Assembly (NCBI GenBank): GCA_900319635.1
Contig: ONPF01000029.1
Location: 1-62,681, forward strand
Direction: 5' to 3'
DNA: 62,681 nucleotides
Source: an uncultured Eubacteriales bacterium
GTDB taxonomy: Bacteria > Bacillota > Clostridia > Oscillospirales > Oscillospiraceae
Shown: piece after piece, positions 16,461 through 23,863 of the stretch
How the letters are laid out: each line of letters opens with the position of its first letter
Numbering within the stretch: position 1 is the stretch's first letter
Notes under the pieces: model-generated
The model's input: only the letters and a program-made list of their open reading frames with translations
Told to the model about the DNA's origin: nothing
Database searches by the model: none
Translations under genes and position numbers: made by a program

Positions 16461-17198
16461 ATGAAAAAGCTTTTGGCATTGCTCCTGGCCTTGTCCATGA
16501 TGCTTATCCTGTGCGCCTGCGGTGGGAAGAGCGAGGCGGCGCAGGCTGTAGACGATGCGATCACAGCCATCGGAGACTTTTCACTTGGAAAGGAAGAGGA
16601 TATCCGCGCAGCACGTGAGCTGTACGACGCCCTGTCCGACAGCGACAAGGAAGATGTGGAAAACCTGGCTCTGCTGGAGGAGCACGAGGGCAAGCTGGAT
16701 CAGATCTACACCTATATCGAAAAGCTGAGCGATATGAGCAATTATTTCACCAGCTATGATTTCGTCCACGGCATGGAAGCCCTTGAGGCAATGGAGGCGG
16801 AGCTGGAGGCGATGGATGCCGACGTCCGGGAGGCGATACTTCTGGTCTCGGCTCACGAAGACGAGGACATTTATGACCTCTTTGAGCAGTTTCGGTCGAT
16901 CCCGGCGCTGTACTGCGTGAACAACACCCTGTATGCCCAGCCTAATTTTGTAATCTCCTGCCCGATCACTGGCGCCTGGCTGGTGAACGACCATGGCAAC
17001 TTCGCGGCCTACAACGTGTGGATCACCGACAGCGGCGATATGGACGAAGCGCTTCAGCAGTATCAGGAGTATATCAGCCAGTACACCACTGTGACCACCA
17101 ACGGCTCGTCCTTCACCTTCCTGGACGAAGACGGGCAGACCTGTACCGTGCTGGATTCGGGCAATGGGATCCTCCAGGTACGAGTCCCGCGCTTTTAA
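16461..17198 (+). CDS. Putative lipoprotein of unknown function
   Basis: 245 aa. A lipoprotein signal ends LCAC-GG with the lipidated Cys at residue 20. A helical acidic part (about 22-150, with repeated short Ala/Leu/Glu helices such as YDALSDSDKEDVENLALLEE) contains a stretch like the bacterial FIVAR-type "AxxLYxALSDxDK" motif. A C-terminal beta-type domain of about 80 residues follows. No family is assigned. An AAAGAAAGAGGG ribosome site lies upstream. The reverse strand of this gene is also open, as an extension of the transposase frame. Confidence 0.78.
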   Translation: MKKLLALLLALSMMLILCACGGKSEAAQAVDDAITAIGDFSLGKEEDIRAARELYDALSDSDKEDVENLALLEEHEGKLDQIYTYIEKLSDMSNYFTSYDFVHGMEALEAMEAELEAMDADVREAILLVSAHEDEDIYDLFEQFRSIPALYCVNNTLYAQPNFVISCPITGAWLVNDHGNFAAYNVWITDSGDMDEALQQYQEYISQYTTVTTNGSSFTFLDEDGQTCTVLDSGNGILQVRVPRF

Positions 17199-17798
17199 CT
17201 GACCTCGCCGTGTGAGCAAGGTCGCACAAGAGCCGCCGAGGGTGTCGGCCCCTACATGATACAAAGGACGCTGCGGATTTGCAGCGTCCTTTGCGTTTAT
17301 TCCTTCCGTATAATACCGATCCTCCGCCCATTTGGCGGGGTTCGCGTCGATATATTCCCAGATCTCCCGATAGTCCGCCTCGCCCCGGATCACGTGCTCG
17401 TGGTAGGAGCGCTGCCAAAGTTTCCCCTTCAGGCCCATATCGCGGCATTGATTTGCTGACAGGGATTTCAATGCACCGACGATCCGACCAAGCGTAGGGG
17501 CGACCCTTGCGGTCGCCCGAGGTGGGGTCATCGTGCAGATAAAATGGATGTGGTTTGGCATGATCACAAAGGGACTGATTTGGACATCGTATAGTTCCGC
17601 TGCGTGCTTTATGCAAGCCGCCACGATTTCACCATAGGGCGAGAGCGTAAGGGACGGGCGACCGCAAGGGTCGCCCCTACGGATCTCTGACAGGATACAG
17701 CGCCTGTCCTGCGTGCAGATCGTGACGAAATAAGCGCCGGGGGTGCTGTAATCGTACTGCTGCAGGCGGAGCGGTTTCCGCTTCGGGAGATCTGCCAT
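16581..17798 (-). CDS. REP-associated tyrosine transposase (RAYT, Y1 type) with run-on 3' end
   Basis: The first 175 residues are a RAYT/IS200-like Y1 transposase. They show YFVTICTQDRRCILSEI, the metal-binding HUH equivalent IMPNHIHFI, KGKLWQRSYHEHVIRGEADY with the nucleophile Tyr, and IDANPAKWAEDRYY. Such enzymes nick single-stranded REP palindromes. The domain ends near 17265; no stop follows, and the frame stays open to 16581 antisense to the lipoprotein gene. That extra part looks like an accidental extension. Two identical GTAG-headed REP palindromes in opposite orientation lie inside the coding sequence (17494-17518 and 17656-17680), encoding the variable loops ATARVAP and GDPCGRP. Confidence 0.72.
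   Translation of the reverse strand: MADLPKRKPLRLQQYDYSTPGAYFVTICTQDRRCILSEIRRGDPCGRPSLTLSPYGEIVAACIKHAAELYDVQISPFVIMPNHIHFICTMTPPRATARVAPTLGRIVGALKSLSANQCRDMGLKGKLWQRSYHEHVIRGEADYREIWEYIDANPAKWAEDRYYTEGINAKDAANPQRPLYHVGADTLGGSCATLLTRRGQLKARDSYLEDPIARIQHGTGLPVFVQEGEGRAVGGHSGVLADILLILLKRFVHIAAVGDPHVVGREVAMVVHQPGASDRAGDYKIRLGIQGVVHAVQRRDRPKLLKEVINVLVFVSRDQKYRLPDVGIHRLQLRLHCLKGFHAVDEIIAGEIIAHIAQLFDIGVDLIQLALVLLQQSQVFHIFLVAVGQGVVQLTCCADILFLSK
17232..17255 (-). repeat. GTAG-headed REP-like hairpin
   Basis: Minus strand GTAG then GGGCCGACACCCTCGGCGGC, an imperfect palindrome between the lipoprotein stop and the terminator hairpin, immediately downstream of the RAYT domain. Confidence 0.6.
17263..17292 (+). 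terminator. AAGGACGC-type hairpin, left copy flanking the RAYT gene
   Basis: AAAGGACGCTGC-GGATTT-GCAGCGTCCTTT. The hairpin and its loop are identical to the copy at 17819-17847 on the other side of the RAYT gene. It can terminate the lipoprotein transcript. Confidence 0.82.
17494..17518 (+). repeat. REP palindrome inside the RAYT gene (plus orientation)
   Basis: GTAG followed by GGGCGACC-CTTGC-GGTCGCCC. Identical, inverted, to 17656-17680. Confidence 0.82.
17656..17680 (-). repeat. REP palindrome inside the RAYT gene (minus orientation)
   Basis: Reverse complement of the 25-mer at 17494-17518. The pair could fold into a long stem spanning 187 bases of the transposase gene. The same arms, with GTTG in place of GTAG, recur at 37059-37079. 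Confidence 0.82.
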
Positions 17799-17818
17799 TT
17801 TCGTTTCCCCTATTCAGC

Positions 17819-17855
17819 AAGGACGCTGCGGATTTGCAGCGTCCTTTGCTTTTTT
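17819..17855 (-). terminator. AAGGACGC-type hairpin, right copy flanking the RAYT gene
   Basis: AAGGACGCTGC-GGATTT-GCAGCGTCCTT followed by T-rich sequence. It lies just upstream of the RAYT start and downstream of the acetyltransferase gene, whose transcript it could end in the leftward direction. Confidence 0.75.
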
Positions 17856-17881
17856 ATTTCCTTTTGCAGAAAACTTGCAGC

Positions 17882-17904
17882 GGGCGGTTGATAGCCGCCC
17901 CTAC
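17882..17904 (-). repeat. GTAG-headed REP-like hairpin
   Basis: Minus strand GTAG then GGGCGGCT-ATCA-ACCGCCC, next to the acetyltransferase stop codon. Nearly the same arms as the copy at 9915-9937. Confidence 0.72.
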
Positions 17905-17907
17905 GGC

Positions 17908-18528
17908 TCACAGCTCCCCCATCAGCTTCTCCAGCTCCTTAGCAAATTGGCCGATGTGGAGCCCGTCGATGAAGCGGTGGTTGACCTCCACGGAGAGGCC
18001 CAGGGTCTCCCGGCCGTTTTCCTCCACGAACTTGCCCCAGGCGATGCGGGGAACGGCGTCGTCCACGTCCAGGTTCCGCTCGTTGGTGAGGGCGGTCACG
18101 TCCATCCAAGGCAGGCAGGAGAAGAAGATCATGTCGATCCCCTCCCCGGCAAAGTCGATGAAAAAGTCCTGCTTTTCGCTCTTTTCCTTCGCCGCGGCGC
18201 AAAATTCCGCCATCGTCCCCTCGCAGGGCATGGTGACGATCTGAAAGGCCTCGCTGCCGGGCCTCAGATGGGTAAAGCTGGGGCGGCGGCTTGAAAGCTT
18301 CACGACCCTCCCGTCGGAGACGGCGTAGGAGAAGGCGTCCACCTGCTCCAGCGCCCGGGTGCAGAGCCAGATCAGGCTGTGATAGAAGGAGAGGCCCCGC
18401 TCTTTGGTATAGCGGTGCAGCTTCGTCACGTCCAGCCGGAAGGTGACGGAATAGAAGGGGTTGGAGATGGGCGAGAAGAACTCATAGATCTCCCGCCGGG
18501 GCCAGGAGGTGAAGTCAACGGCCTGCAT
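17908..18528 (-). CDS. CatA-like (chloramphenicol acetyltransferase family) acetyltransferase
   Basis: 206-aa protein of the trimeric CAT fold that transfers acetyl groups from acetyl-CoA. SFYHSLIWLCTRALEQVDAF and the C-terminal VEVNHRFIDGLHIGQFAKEL are family signatures. The usual HHxxxDG motif reads NHRFIDG: the catalytic second His and the Asp are kept while the first His is Asn. Activity on chloramphenicol cannot be assumed; many such housekeeping homologues do not confer resistance. ATG 18528 overlaps the end of tdk by 14 bp, so the two are translationally coupled. Confidence 0.85.
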   Translation of the reverse strand: MQAVDFTSWPRREIYEFFSPISNPFYSVTFRLDVTKLHRYTKERGLSFYHSLIWLCTRALEQVDAFSYAVSDGRVVKLSSRRPSFTHLRPGSEAFQIVTMPCEGTMAEFCAAAKEKSEKQDFFIDFAGEGIDMIFFSCLPWMDVTALTNERNLDVDDAVPRIAWGKFVEENGRETLGLSVEVNHRFIDGLHIGQFAKELEKLMGEL

Positions 18529-19102
18529 CCTGCTGCTCCCGGATCTTCCGCTTCCAGCACTGGTGGCACATGGCCACATAGCTGTCGTTGCCGCCCAGCA
18601 TGACCTGGTCGCCCTGGGTGATGATGCGTCCCGTCTCGTCGATGCGGGCGTTGACGGTGGCCTTGCGGCCGCAGGCGCAGACGGTCTTGATCTCCGTCAG
18701 AGAATCCGCCAGCTCCATGAGCCGCCGGGCGCCGGGGAAGAAGTGGGTGAGAAAATCGGTGCGCAGGCCGAAGCACAGCACCGGCAGGTTCTCCAGATCC
18801 ACCAGCTCCCGCAGCTGGTCGATCTGCTCGGGGGTGAAGAACTGGGCCTCGTCGGCGATGATCACGTCGTGCTTGCCGGCGGCATGGTAGGCCTCCTCGA
18901 TATTCTGCTCCGGGGTGATGACCTGGGCCTTCGCCTCCAGGCCGATGCGGCTGCGGATGACGTCCGCGCCGTCCCGGGTGTCGATGCTGGGCTTGATGAG
19001 CCAGACGGACATACCCAGCTCCTCATAATTGAATTTGGTGATCAGCGCCTGGGCGGACTTGGAAGAGCCCATGGCACCGTATTTGAAGTATAATTTCGCC
19101 AT
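18515..19102 (-). CDS. tdk: Thymidine kinase
   Basis: 195-aa type II thymidine kinase, which phosphorylates imported deoxythymidine. The P-loop reads KYGAMGSSKSAQAL (GSSKS variant of GSGKS). Also visible are the DEAQFF Walker B, the lasso region and four zinc Cys (CACG and CHQC). It is part of the nucleoside salvage block with udk, deoD and the nucleoside importer. AAGGAGATTG upstream of the start. Confidence 0.95.
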   Translation of the reverse strand: MAKLYFKYGAMGSSKSAQALITKFNYEELGMSVWLIKPSIDTRDGADVIRSRIGLEAKAQVITPEQNIEEAYHAAGKHDVIIADEAQFFTPEQIDQLRELVDLENLPVLCFGLRTDFLTHFFPGARRLMELADSLTEIKTVCACGRKATVNARIDETGRIITQGDQVMLGGNDSYVAMCHQCWKRKIREQQDAGR

Positions 19103-19121
19103 TTCAATCTCCTTCTTTATA

Positions 19122-19183
19122 GCCTCCCCTGCCTAAGGGGAGGTGTCATCCGCCGTCCCCCGCAAGGCGGATGACGGAGGGGT
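19122..19183 (+). repeat. GGGGAGG-family hairpin repeat
   Basis: GCCTCCCCTGCCTAAGGGGAGG, then GTCATCCGCC...GGCGGATGAC, then GGAGGGGT. It is the cleanest copy in the window. A fragment (CTCCTTGCGCAGGGGAGG) follows at 19203-19220. Confidence 0.8.
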
Positions 19184-19225
19184 ATTTCTTTCCTTGTTGG
19201 CTCTCCTTGCGCAGGGGAGGCATCC

Positions 19226-19251
19226 GGGCCGCCGAGGGCGGCGGCCCCTAC
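19226..19251 (-). repeat. GTAG-headed REP-like hairpin
   Basis: Minus strand GTAG then GGGCCGCCGCC-CTC-GGCGGCCC, a strong palindrome just downstream of udk. Confidence 0.75.
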
Positions 19252-19258
19252 AGATATT

Positions 19259-19876
19259 TTATTTCTTCAAATGCGCCCGAACGCGCTCGATGACCATCTC
19301 CAGCGCCACCTGGTTGTGACCGCCCTGGGGGATGATCACGTCCGCCCGGCGCTTGGAGGGCTCCACGAACTGCTCGTGCATGGGCTTGACCGTGTTCAGA
19401 TACTGGTCGATGACGCTGTCAAGGCTGCGGCCCCGATCCCGCACGTCCCGCACGATGCGGCGCAGGATGCGCACGTCCGCGTCGGTGTCCACGTAGATCT
19501 TGATGTCCATTTCTTTGCAGAGCTCCAGACTCTCGTAAATCAGGATGCCCTCCACGATGATGACCCGGGTGGGCTTGATGAGCACGGTCTTGTCCGTCCG
19601 GTCGTGGATGGAATAGTCGTACACCGGGCAGAGGATGCTCTTGCCCTGCTTGAGCTGGCGGATATGCTCCAGCATCAGATCGGTGTCGAAGGCGTTGGGG
19701 TGGTCGTAGTTGAGCTTGGTGCGCTCCTCATAGGGCATGTCGTGGTGCGCCTTGTAATAGTTGTCGTGGTGGACCACGGAGACCTCTTCTCCAAAGGCCT
19801 GGATCAGTCTCCGGGTGATGGTGGTTTTGCCGCTGCCGGTGCCGCCGGCGATTCCGATGACCATGATGTCCTGCAT
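19259..19876 (-). CDS. udk: Uridine kinase
   Basis: 205-aa pyrimidine salvage enzyme that phosphorylates uridine and cytidine. P-loop GIAGGTGSGKTTITRRL near the N terminus, then HHDNYYKAHHDMPYEERTKL, NYDHPNAFDTDLML, VIIVEGILIYES and RRIVRDVRDRGRS (lid). Start chosen at 19876 with GGAGGACG upstream. Divergent from deoD. Confidence 0.96.
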   Translation of the reverse strand: MQDIMVIGIAGGTGSGKTTITRRLIQAFGEEVSVVHHDNYYKAHHDMPYEERTKLNYDHPNAFDTDLMLEHIRQLKQGKSILCPVYDYSIHDRTDKTVLIKPTRVIIVEGILIYESLELCKEMDIKIYVDTDADVRILRRIVRDVRDRGRSLDSVIDQYLNTVKPMHEQFVEPSKRRADVIIPQGGHNQVALEMVIERVRAHLKK

Positions 19877-19927
19877 AGCTCGTCCTCCGTCGCAACAAGT
19901 TTCGGCGTCATTCGCCTTTTTCACCTT

Positions 19928-19956
19928 ATCATATCATAGTTCGCGCTCCGTTTCAA
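19928..19956 (-). promoter_or_regulatory. udk promoter
   Basis: On the minus strand TTGAAA (19956-19951), 17-nt spacer, TATGAT (19933-19928). Its -35 box is separated by a single base from the -35 box of the divergent deoD promoter. Confidence 0.8.
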
Positions 19957-19957
19957 T

Positions 19958-19986
19958 TTGACTTTTCACTTTTTCTCCTATATACT
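19958..19986 (+). promoter_or_regulatory. deoD promoter
   Basis: TTGACT (19958-19963), 17-nt spacer, TATACT (19981-19986). Back-to-back with the udk promoter. Confidence 0.85.
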
Positions 19987-20032
19987 GAAAAACAACAGCG
20001 AAACACGAAAAAGACTTAAAGGAGGTATCCCT

Positions 20033-20770
20033 ATGCCTATTCCCACCCCCCATATCAACGCCAAAAAAGAAGATTTTGCCAAAACCGTCCTCATGCCCGG
20101 CGATCCCCTGCGGGCCAAGTTCATTGCCGAGACCTTTCTTACCGACCCGGTGCTGGTGAACAACGTCCGCGGCGTCCAGGGCCACACCGGCACCTGGAAG
20201 GGCGTGCCCGTCACCGTCATGGCCTCCGGCATGGGCATCCCGTCCATCGGCATCTACAGCTGGGAGCTCTTTAACTTCTACGATGTGGACAACATCATCC
20301 GCATCGGCTCCGCCGGCGCGCTGCAGGACGACATCAAGCTCCGGGACATCGTCATCGCCCAGGGAGCCTGCACCAACTCCAGCTATGTGAAGAGCTTCGG
20401 GCTTGGGGAGCTGGCCACCTACGCCCCCATCGCCGACTTCACCCTGCTCTCCAAGGCCGTGGAGGCCTCCCGGGAGCACGGCATCGCCCCCCATGTGGGC
20501 AACATCCTGTCCTCCGACCCCTTCTACGCCCCCGAGGGTCACGGCAAGAACGACGAGTGGAAGCGCATGGGCGTGCTGGCCGTGGAGATGGAGGCCGCCG
20601 GCCTCTACGCCAACGCCGCCTACGCGCACAAGCGGGCCCTCGCCATCTGCACCGTTTCCGACCACCTCTACCGCCCCGAGGACAACCTCTCCGCCGAGGA
20701 GCGCCAGAGCAGCTTCACCCAGATGATGGAGATCGCCCTGGATACCGCGGTGAAGATGGCCCAGCTTTGA
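20033..20770 (+). CDS. deoD: Purine-nucleoside phosphorylase, DeoD type
   Basis: 245-aa hexameric phosphorylase that splits purine (deoxy)nucleosides into base and (deoxy)ribose 1-phosphate. TPHINAKKEDFAKTVLMPGDPLRAKFIAETFL, GVQGHTGTWKGVPVTVMASGMGIPSIGIYSWEL, and VEMEAAGLYANAAYAHKRAL are typical (only parts quoted). AAAGGAGG site before ATG 20033. It is next to a nucleoside importer, which supplies its substrates. Confidence 0.95.
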   Translation: MPIPTPHINAKKEDFAKTVLMPGDPLRAKFIAETFLTDPVLVNNVRGVQGHTGTWKGVPVTVMASGMGIPSIGIYSWELFNFYDVDNIIRIGSAGALQDDIKLRDIVIAQGACTNSSYVKSFGLGELATYAPIADFTLLSKAVEASREHGIAPHVGNILSSDPFYAPEGHGKNDEWKRMGVLAVEMEAAGLYANAAYAHKRALAICTVSDHLYRPEDNLSAEERQSSFTQMMEIALDTAVKMAQL

Positions 20771-20862
20771 GCCTTTTCATTTTTTGAACATTTTGGGGAA
20801 ATAATAGCCGAGCTGTAAGAAATTATTCCCTTGAAAAGCGCAGTTTTTGTTGAATTTTTTCC

Positions 20863-20891
20863 TTGATATGCGGCAATGCGCATGTTATAAT
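20863..20891 (+). promoter_or_regulatory. Promoter of the BMP lipoprotein gene
   Basis: TTGATA (20863-20868), 17-nt spacer, TATAAT (20886-20891). A hairpin GGGAAATAAT...AATTATTCCC at 20801-20831 upstream may end deoD transcription. Confidence 0.85.
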
Positions 20892-20958
20892 AAAATGCGG
20901 TGCGGCGGACTGCCGCCCCGGAATCAATCCACCCAATATTATTTATGGAGGAAAGAAA

Positions 20959-22164
20959 ATGAAAAAGATCCTTGCGCTGCTTCTGGCTCTGTGCATGATC
21001 TTCGCTCTGGCCGCCTGCGGCGAGACCCAGACCGAGGAGAAGACCGAGGAGCCCGAAACCGAGACCACCGAGCCCGAGACTGAGACCACCGAGCCCGAGA
21101 CCGAGACCACCGAGCCCGAGACTGAAGAGTCCGACGTCCGCGTCGCCATGATCACCGACTACGGCGACATCACCGACCAGTCCTTCAACCAGACCACTTA
21201 CGAGGCCTGCAAGGAGTACTGCGAGGCCAACGGCCTGGAGTTCAAGTACTACAAGCCCGGTTCTGACTCCGACGACGACCGTATCACCATGATCGAGAAC
21301 GCCATCGAGGAAGGCTTCAATGTCATCGTGATGCCCGGCTACGCCTTCGCTCCCGCCATCGCTGCCACCGCTCCCGAGTATGAAGATGTCCTCTTCATCG
21401 CTCTGGACGTCTCTGAGTACGACCTGACCTCCGCTGGTCTGGAGACTCTGCCCGAGAACCTCTACTCCGCTGTTTACCAGGAAGAGCTGTGCGGCTACAT
21501 GGCCGGCTACGCTGCTGTTAAGCTCGGTTACAAGAACCTGGGCTTCCTGGGCGGCATGGCTGTTCCCGCCGTCATCCGTTACGGCTACGGCTTCGTGCAG
21601 GGCGCTGACGCTGCTGCTGCCGAGCTGGGTCTGACCGACGTCACCATCAATTACGCTTACGGCAACCAGTTCTACGGCGACGCTGACATCACCGCCGCTA
21701 TGGATACCTGGTACGCCGGCGGCACCGAGATCGTCTTCGCCTGCGGCGGCGGCATCTTCACTTCCGCTGCTGAGGCTGCTGCCAAGGTTGACGGCAAGGT
21801 CATCGGCGTTGACGTTGACCAGGCTGCCACCATCGACGGCCTGTACGGCGAGGGCATGACCGTTACCTCCGCTATGAAGGGTCTGGCTCCCACTGTTAAG
21901 ACCATGCTGGCTGCTGTGCAGAACGGCACCTTCAAGGGCGGCGTTGTTGAGAACCTGGGTCTGGTCGGCACCGATCCCGAGGCCAACTACGTCCAGCTGC
22001 CTTCCGCCACCACTCAGTTCTCCGACACCTTCACCCTGGAGGACTACCAGGCTCTGGTCGCTGCCATGTTCAACGGCGAGATCACCGTCTCCAACGACAT
22101 CACTGTCTCCGCTGCTGACCTGGCCACTGTCGTCACCGTCAACGACCTGGGCAACCTGAAGTAA
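20959..22164 (+). CDS. bmpA: BMP-family nucleoside-binding lipoprotein
   Basis: 401-aa solute receptor of a nucleoside ABC importer, lipid-anchored outside the membrane. Signal peptide with lipobox ALAAC (Cys20); acidic TEPETET repeats (residues 30-57); then a Med/BMP periplasmic-binding fold from VRVAMITDYGDITDQSFNQT through DALFIALDVSEYD-like and QEELCGYMAGYAAVKLG segments to the end. Codons are strongly biased to GCT/CTG/ACC as in highly expressed genes. It has its own promoter and terminator and is separate from the downstream nup genes, which allows higher receptor levels. Confidence 0.92.
   Translation: MKKILALLLALCMIFALAACGETQTEEKTEEPETETTEPETETTEPETETTEPETEESDVRVAMITDYGDITDQSFNQTTYEACKEYCEANGLEFKYYKPGSDSDDDRITMIENAIEEGFNVIVMPGYAFAPAIAATAPEYEDVLFIALDVSEYDLTSAGLETLPENLYSAVYQEELCGYMAGYAAVKLGYKNLGFLGGMAVPAVIRYGYGFVQGADAAAAELGLTDVTINYAYGNQFYGDADITAAMDTWYAGGTEIVFACGGGIFTSAAEAAAKVDGKVIGVDVDQAATIDGLYGEGMTVTSAMKGLAPTVKTMLAAVQNGTFKGGVVENLGLVGTDPEANYVQLPSATTQFSDTFTLEDYQALVAAMFNGEITVSNDITVSAADLATVVTVNDLGNLK
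21046..21129 (+). repeat. 21-bp coding tandem repeat in bmpA
   Basis: Four copies of a 21-bp unit encoding (E/T)EPETE(T/E), directly after the lipoprotein signal. It forms an acidic linker between the lipid anchor and the binding domain. Confidence 0.85.
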
Positions 22165-22180
22165 TTCACTTCAAACCTTC

Positions 22181-22214
22181 AAAAAGGACAGACCTTCGGG
22201 CCTGTCCTTTTTCT
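22181..22214 (+). terminator. Terminator after bmpA
   Basis: AAAAAGGACAGACC and GGCCTGTCCTTTTT pair around TTCG, with a T-rich tail. Confidence 0.88.
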
Positions 22215-22259
22215 TTTTTCCTCCTTTCTTTTTCCTTCCCGCTTTTTCTTCATTTTTTA

Positions 22260-22289
22260 TTTACAAACGCCCCCTCCTTGTTGTAGAAT
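22260..22289 (+). promoter_or_regulatory. Putative promoter of the nup transporter genes
   Basis: TTTACA (22260-22265), 18-nt spacer, TAGAAT (22284-22289). Confidence 0.6.
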
Positions 22290-22324
22290 GATTCTGTGAA
22301 TGCTAAAAAGGGAGGTCGATACGG

Positions 22325-23863
22325 TTGGAGAGTCCATACGCAATCGAGATGCTTCACATCACGAAAAAATTCCCCGGCATTATCGCCAACGACGATATCA
22401 CCCTGCAGCTGAAAAAGGGCGAGATCCATGCCCTTTTGGGTGAGAACGGCGCTGGCAAGTCAACGCTGATGAGCGTTCTGTTCGGCCTGTATCAGGCGGA
22501 AGAGGGCATCATCAAGAAGGACGGCGTGGAGGTCAAAATCAACGACCCCAACGACGCAAACGACCTGGGTATCGGCATGGTGCACCAGCACTTCAAGCTG
22601 GTAGAATGCTTCTCTGTTCTGGACAACATCATTCTCGGCGTGGAGCCCACCAAGAACGGCTTCCTGCAGAAGAAAGAGGCCAGGGAGAAGGTTCTCGCGC
22701 TCTCCGAAAAGTACGGTCTTCAGGTGGATCCGGACGCAATCATTGAGGACATCACCGTCGGTATGCAGCAGCGTACCGAGATCCTCAAGATGCTCTACCG
22801 GGACAATGAGATCCTGATTTTCGACGAGCCCACCGCTGTGCTTACGCCCCAGGAGATCGACGAGCTGATGCAGATCATGCGCAACCTGGCTGCCGAGGGC
22901 AAGAGCATCCTGTTCATCTCCCACAAGCTGGCCGAGATCATGGCCGTGGCCGACCGCTGCACCGTGCTGCGCAAGGGCAAGTACATCGGCACCGTGGAGA
23001 CCAAGAACACCACAATGGAGCAGCTCTCCGCCATGATGGTCGGCCGCAACGTCAACTTCCACGTGGACAAGCAGCCCAGCCACCCCGGCGAAGTGATCCT
23101 GGACGTGGAACACATGACAGTCGCCTCCAAGGTGCACAAGAAGGACGCGGTCAAGGACGTGAGCTTTAAGGTGCGCGCCGGCGAGATCGTCTGCATCGCA
23201 GGCATCGACGGCAACGGCCAGACCGAGCTGGTCTACGGCCTCTCCGGCCTGGAGCCGCTGAAGTCCGGAAAGCTGACCTTCAAGGGTCAGGACATTACCA
23301 AGGCTTCCATCCGCAAGCGCTCTACCTCCGGCATGAGCCACATCCCCGAAGACCGCCACAAGCACGGTCTGGTGCTGGACTACCCCCTGGAGTACAACCT
23401 GATCCTCCAGCGCTATTTTGAGCGGGAGTTCACCAGCGCCGCCGGCTTCCTCAAGCGCAAGCCCATCCGCGAGTACGCCAACCGCCTCATCGAGGAGTAT
23501 GACGTGCGCTCCGGTCAGGGCGCCATCACCCCCGCCCGCAGCATGTCCGGCGGCAACCAGCAGAAGGCCATCATCGCCCGCGAGATCGACAAGAATCCGG
23601 ATCTGCTGCTGGCTGTGCAGCCCACCCGCGGCCTGGATGTGGGCGCCATCGAGTCTGTCCACAAGCAGCTGGTCGCCCAGCGGGACGCCGGCAAGGCGGT
23701 CCTCCTGGTCTCCCTGGAGCTGGACGAGGTCATGGACGTGCCCGACCGCATCCTGGTCATGTACGAGGGCGAGATCGTGGGCGAGCTGGATCCCAAGAAG
23801 ACCACCCAGGAAGAGCTGGGCCTGTACATGGCCGGCGCCAAGAGAGATGAGGTGAAGGCATGA
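22325..23863 (+). CDS. nupA: Nucleoside ABC importer ATP-binding protein (double ATPase)
   Basis: 512-aa ATPase with two nucleotide-binding domains, the layout of sugar- and nucleoside-type (RbsA/NupA) importers. Domain 1 has Walker A GENGAGKST and Walker B ILIFDEPTAVLTPQE. Domain 2 (from about 265) has GIDGNGQTEL, a degenerate Walker A typical of the family, SGGNQQKAIIAREI and LLAVQPTRGLDVG. The start is TTG at 22325, 9 nt after GGAGG; no better ATG exists before the conserved YAIEMLHITKKFPG. Overlaps nupP by 4 bp. Confidence 0.93.
   Translation: MESPYAIEMLHITKKFPGIIANDDITLQLKKGEIHALLGENGAGKSTLMSVLFGLYQAEEGIIKKDGVEVKINDPNDANDLGIGMVHQHFKLVECFSVLDNIILGVEPTKNGFLQKKEAREKVLALSEKYGLQVDPDAIIEDITVGMQQRTEILKMLYRDNEILIFDEPTAVLTPQEIDELMQIMRNLAAEGKSILFISHKLAEIMAVADRCTVLRKGKYIGTVETKNTTMEQLSAMMVGRNVNFHVDKQPSHPGEVILDVEHMTVASKVHKKDAVKDVSFKVRAGEIVCIAGIDGNGQTELVYGLSGLEPLKSGKLTFKGQDITKASIRKRSTSGMSHIPEDRHKHGLVLDYPLEYNLILQRYFEREFTSAAGFLKRKPIREYANRLIEEYDVRSGQGAITPARSMSGGNQQKAIIAREIDKNPDLLLAVQPTRGLDVGAIESVHKQLVAQRDAGKAVLLVSLELDEVMDVPDRILVMYEGEIVGELDPKKTTQEELGLYMAGAKRDEVKA

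Noticed and set aside
20892-20958. Purine or other nucleoside-sensing riboswitch upstream of bmpA
   Set aside because: The leader is about 60 bases and lacks a terminator-antiterminator pair or a recognisable aptamer.
20863-20958. Upstream extension of bmpA (33 more codons)
   Set aside because: It would begin inside the -35 box of a clear promoter and place residues before a standard lipoprotein signal.
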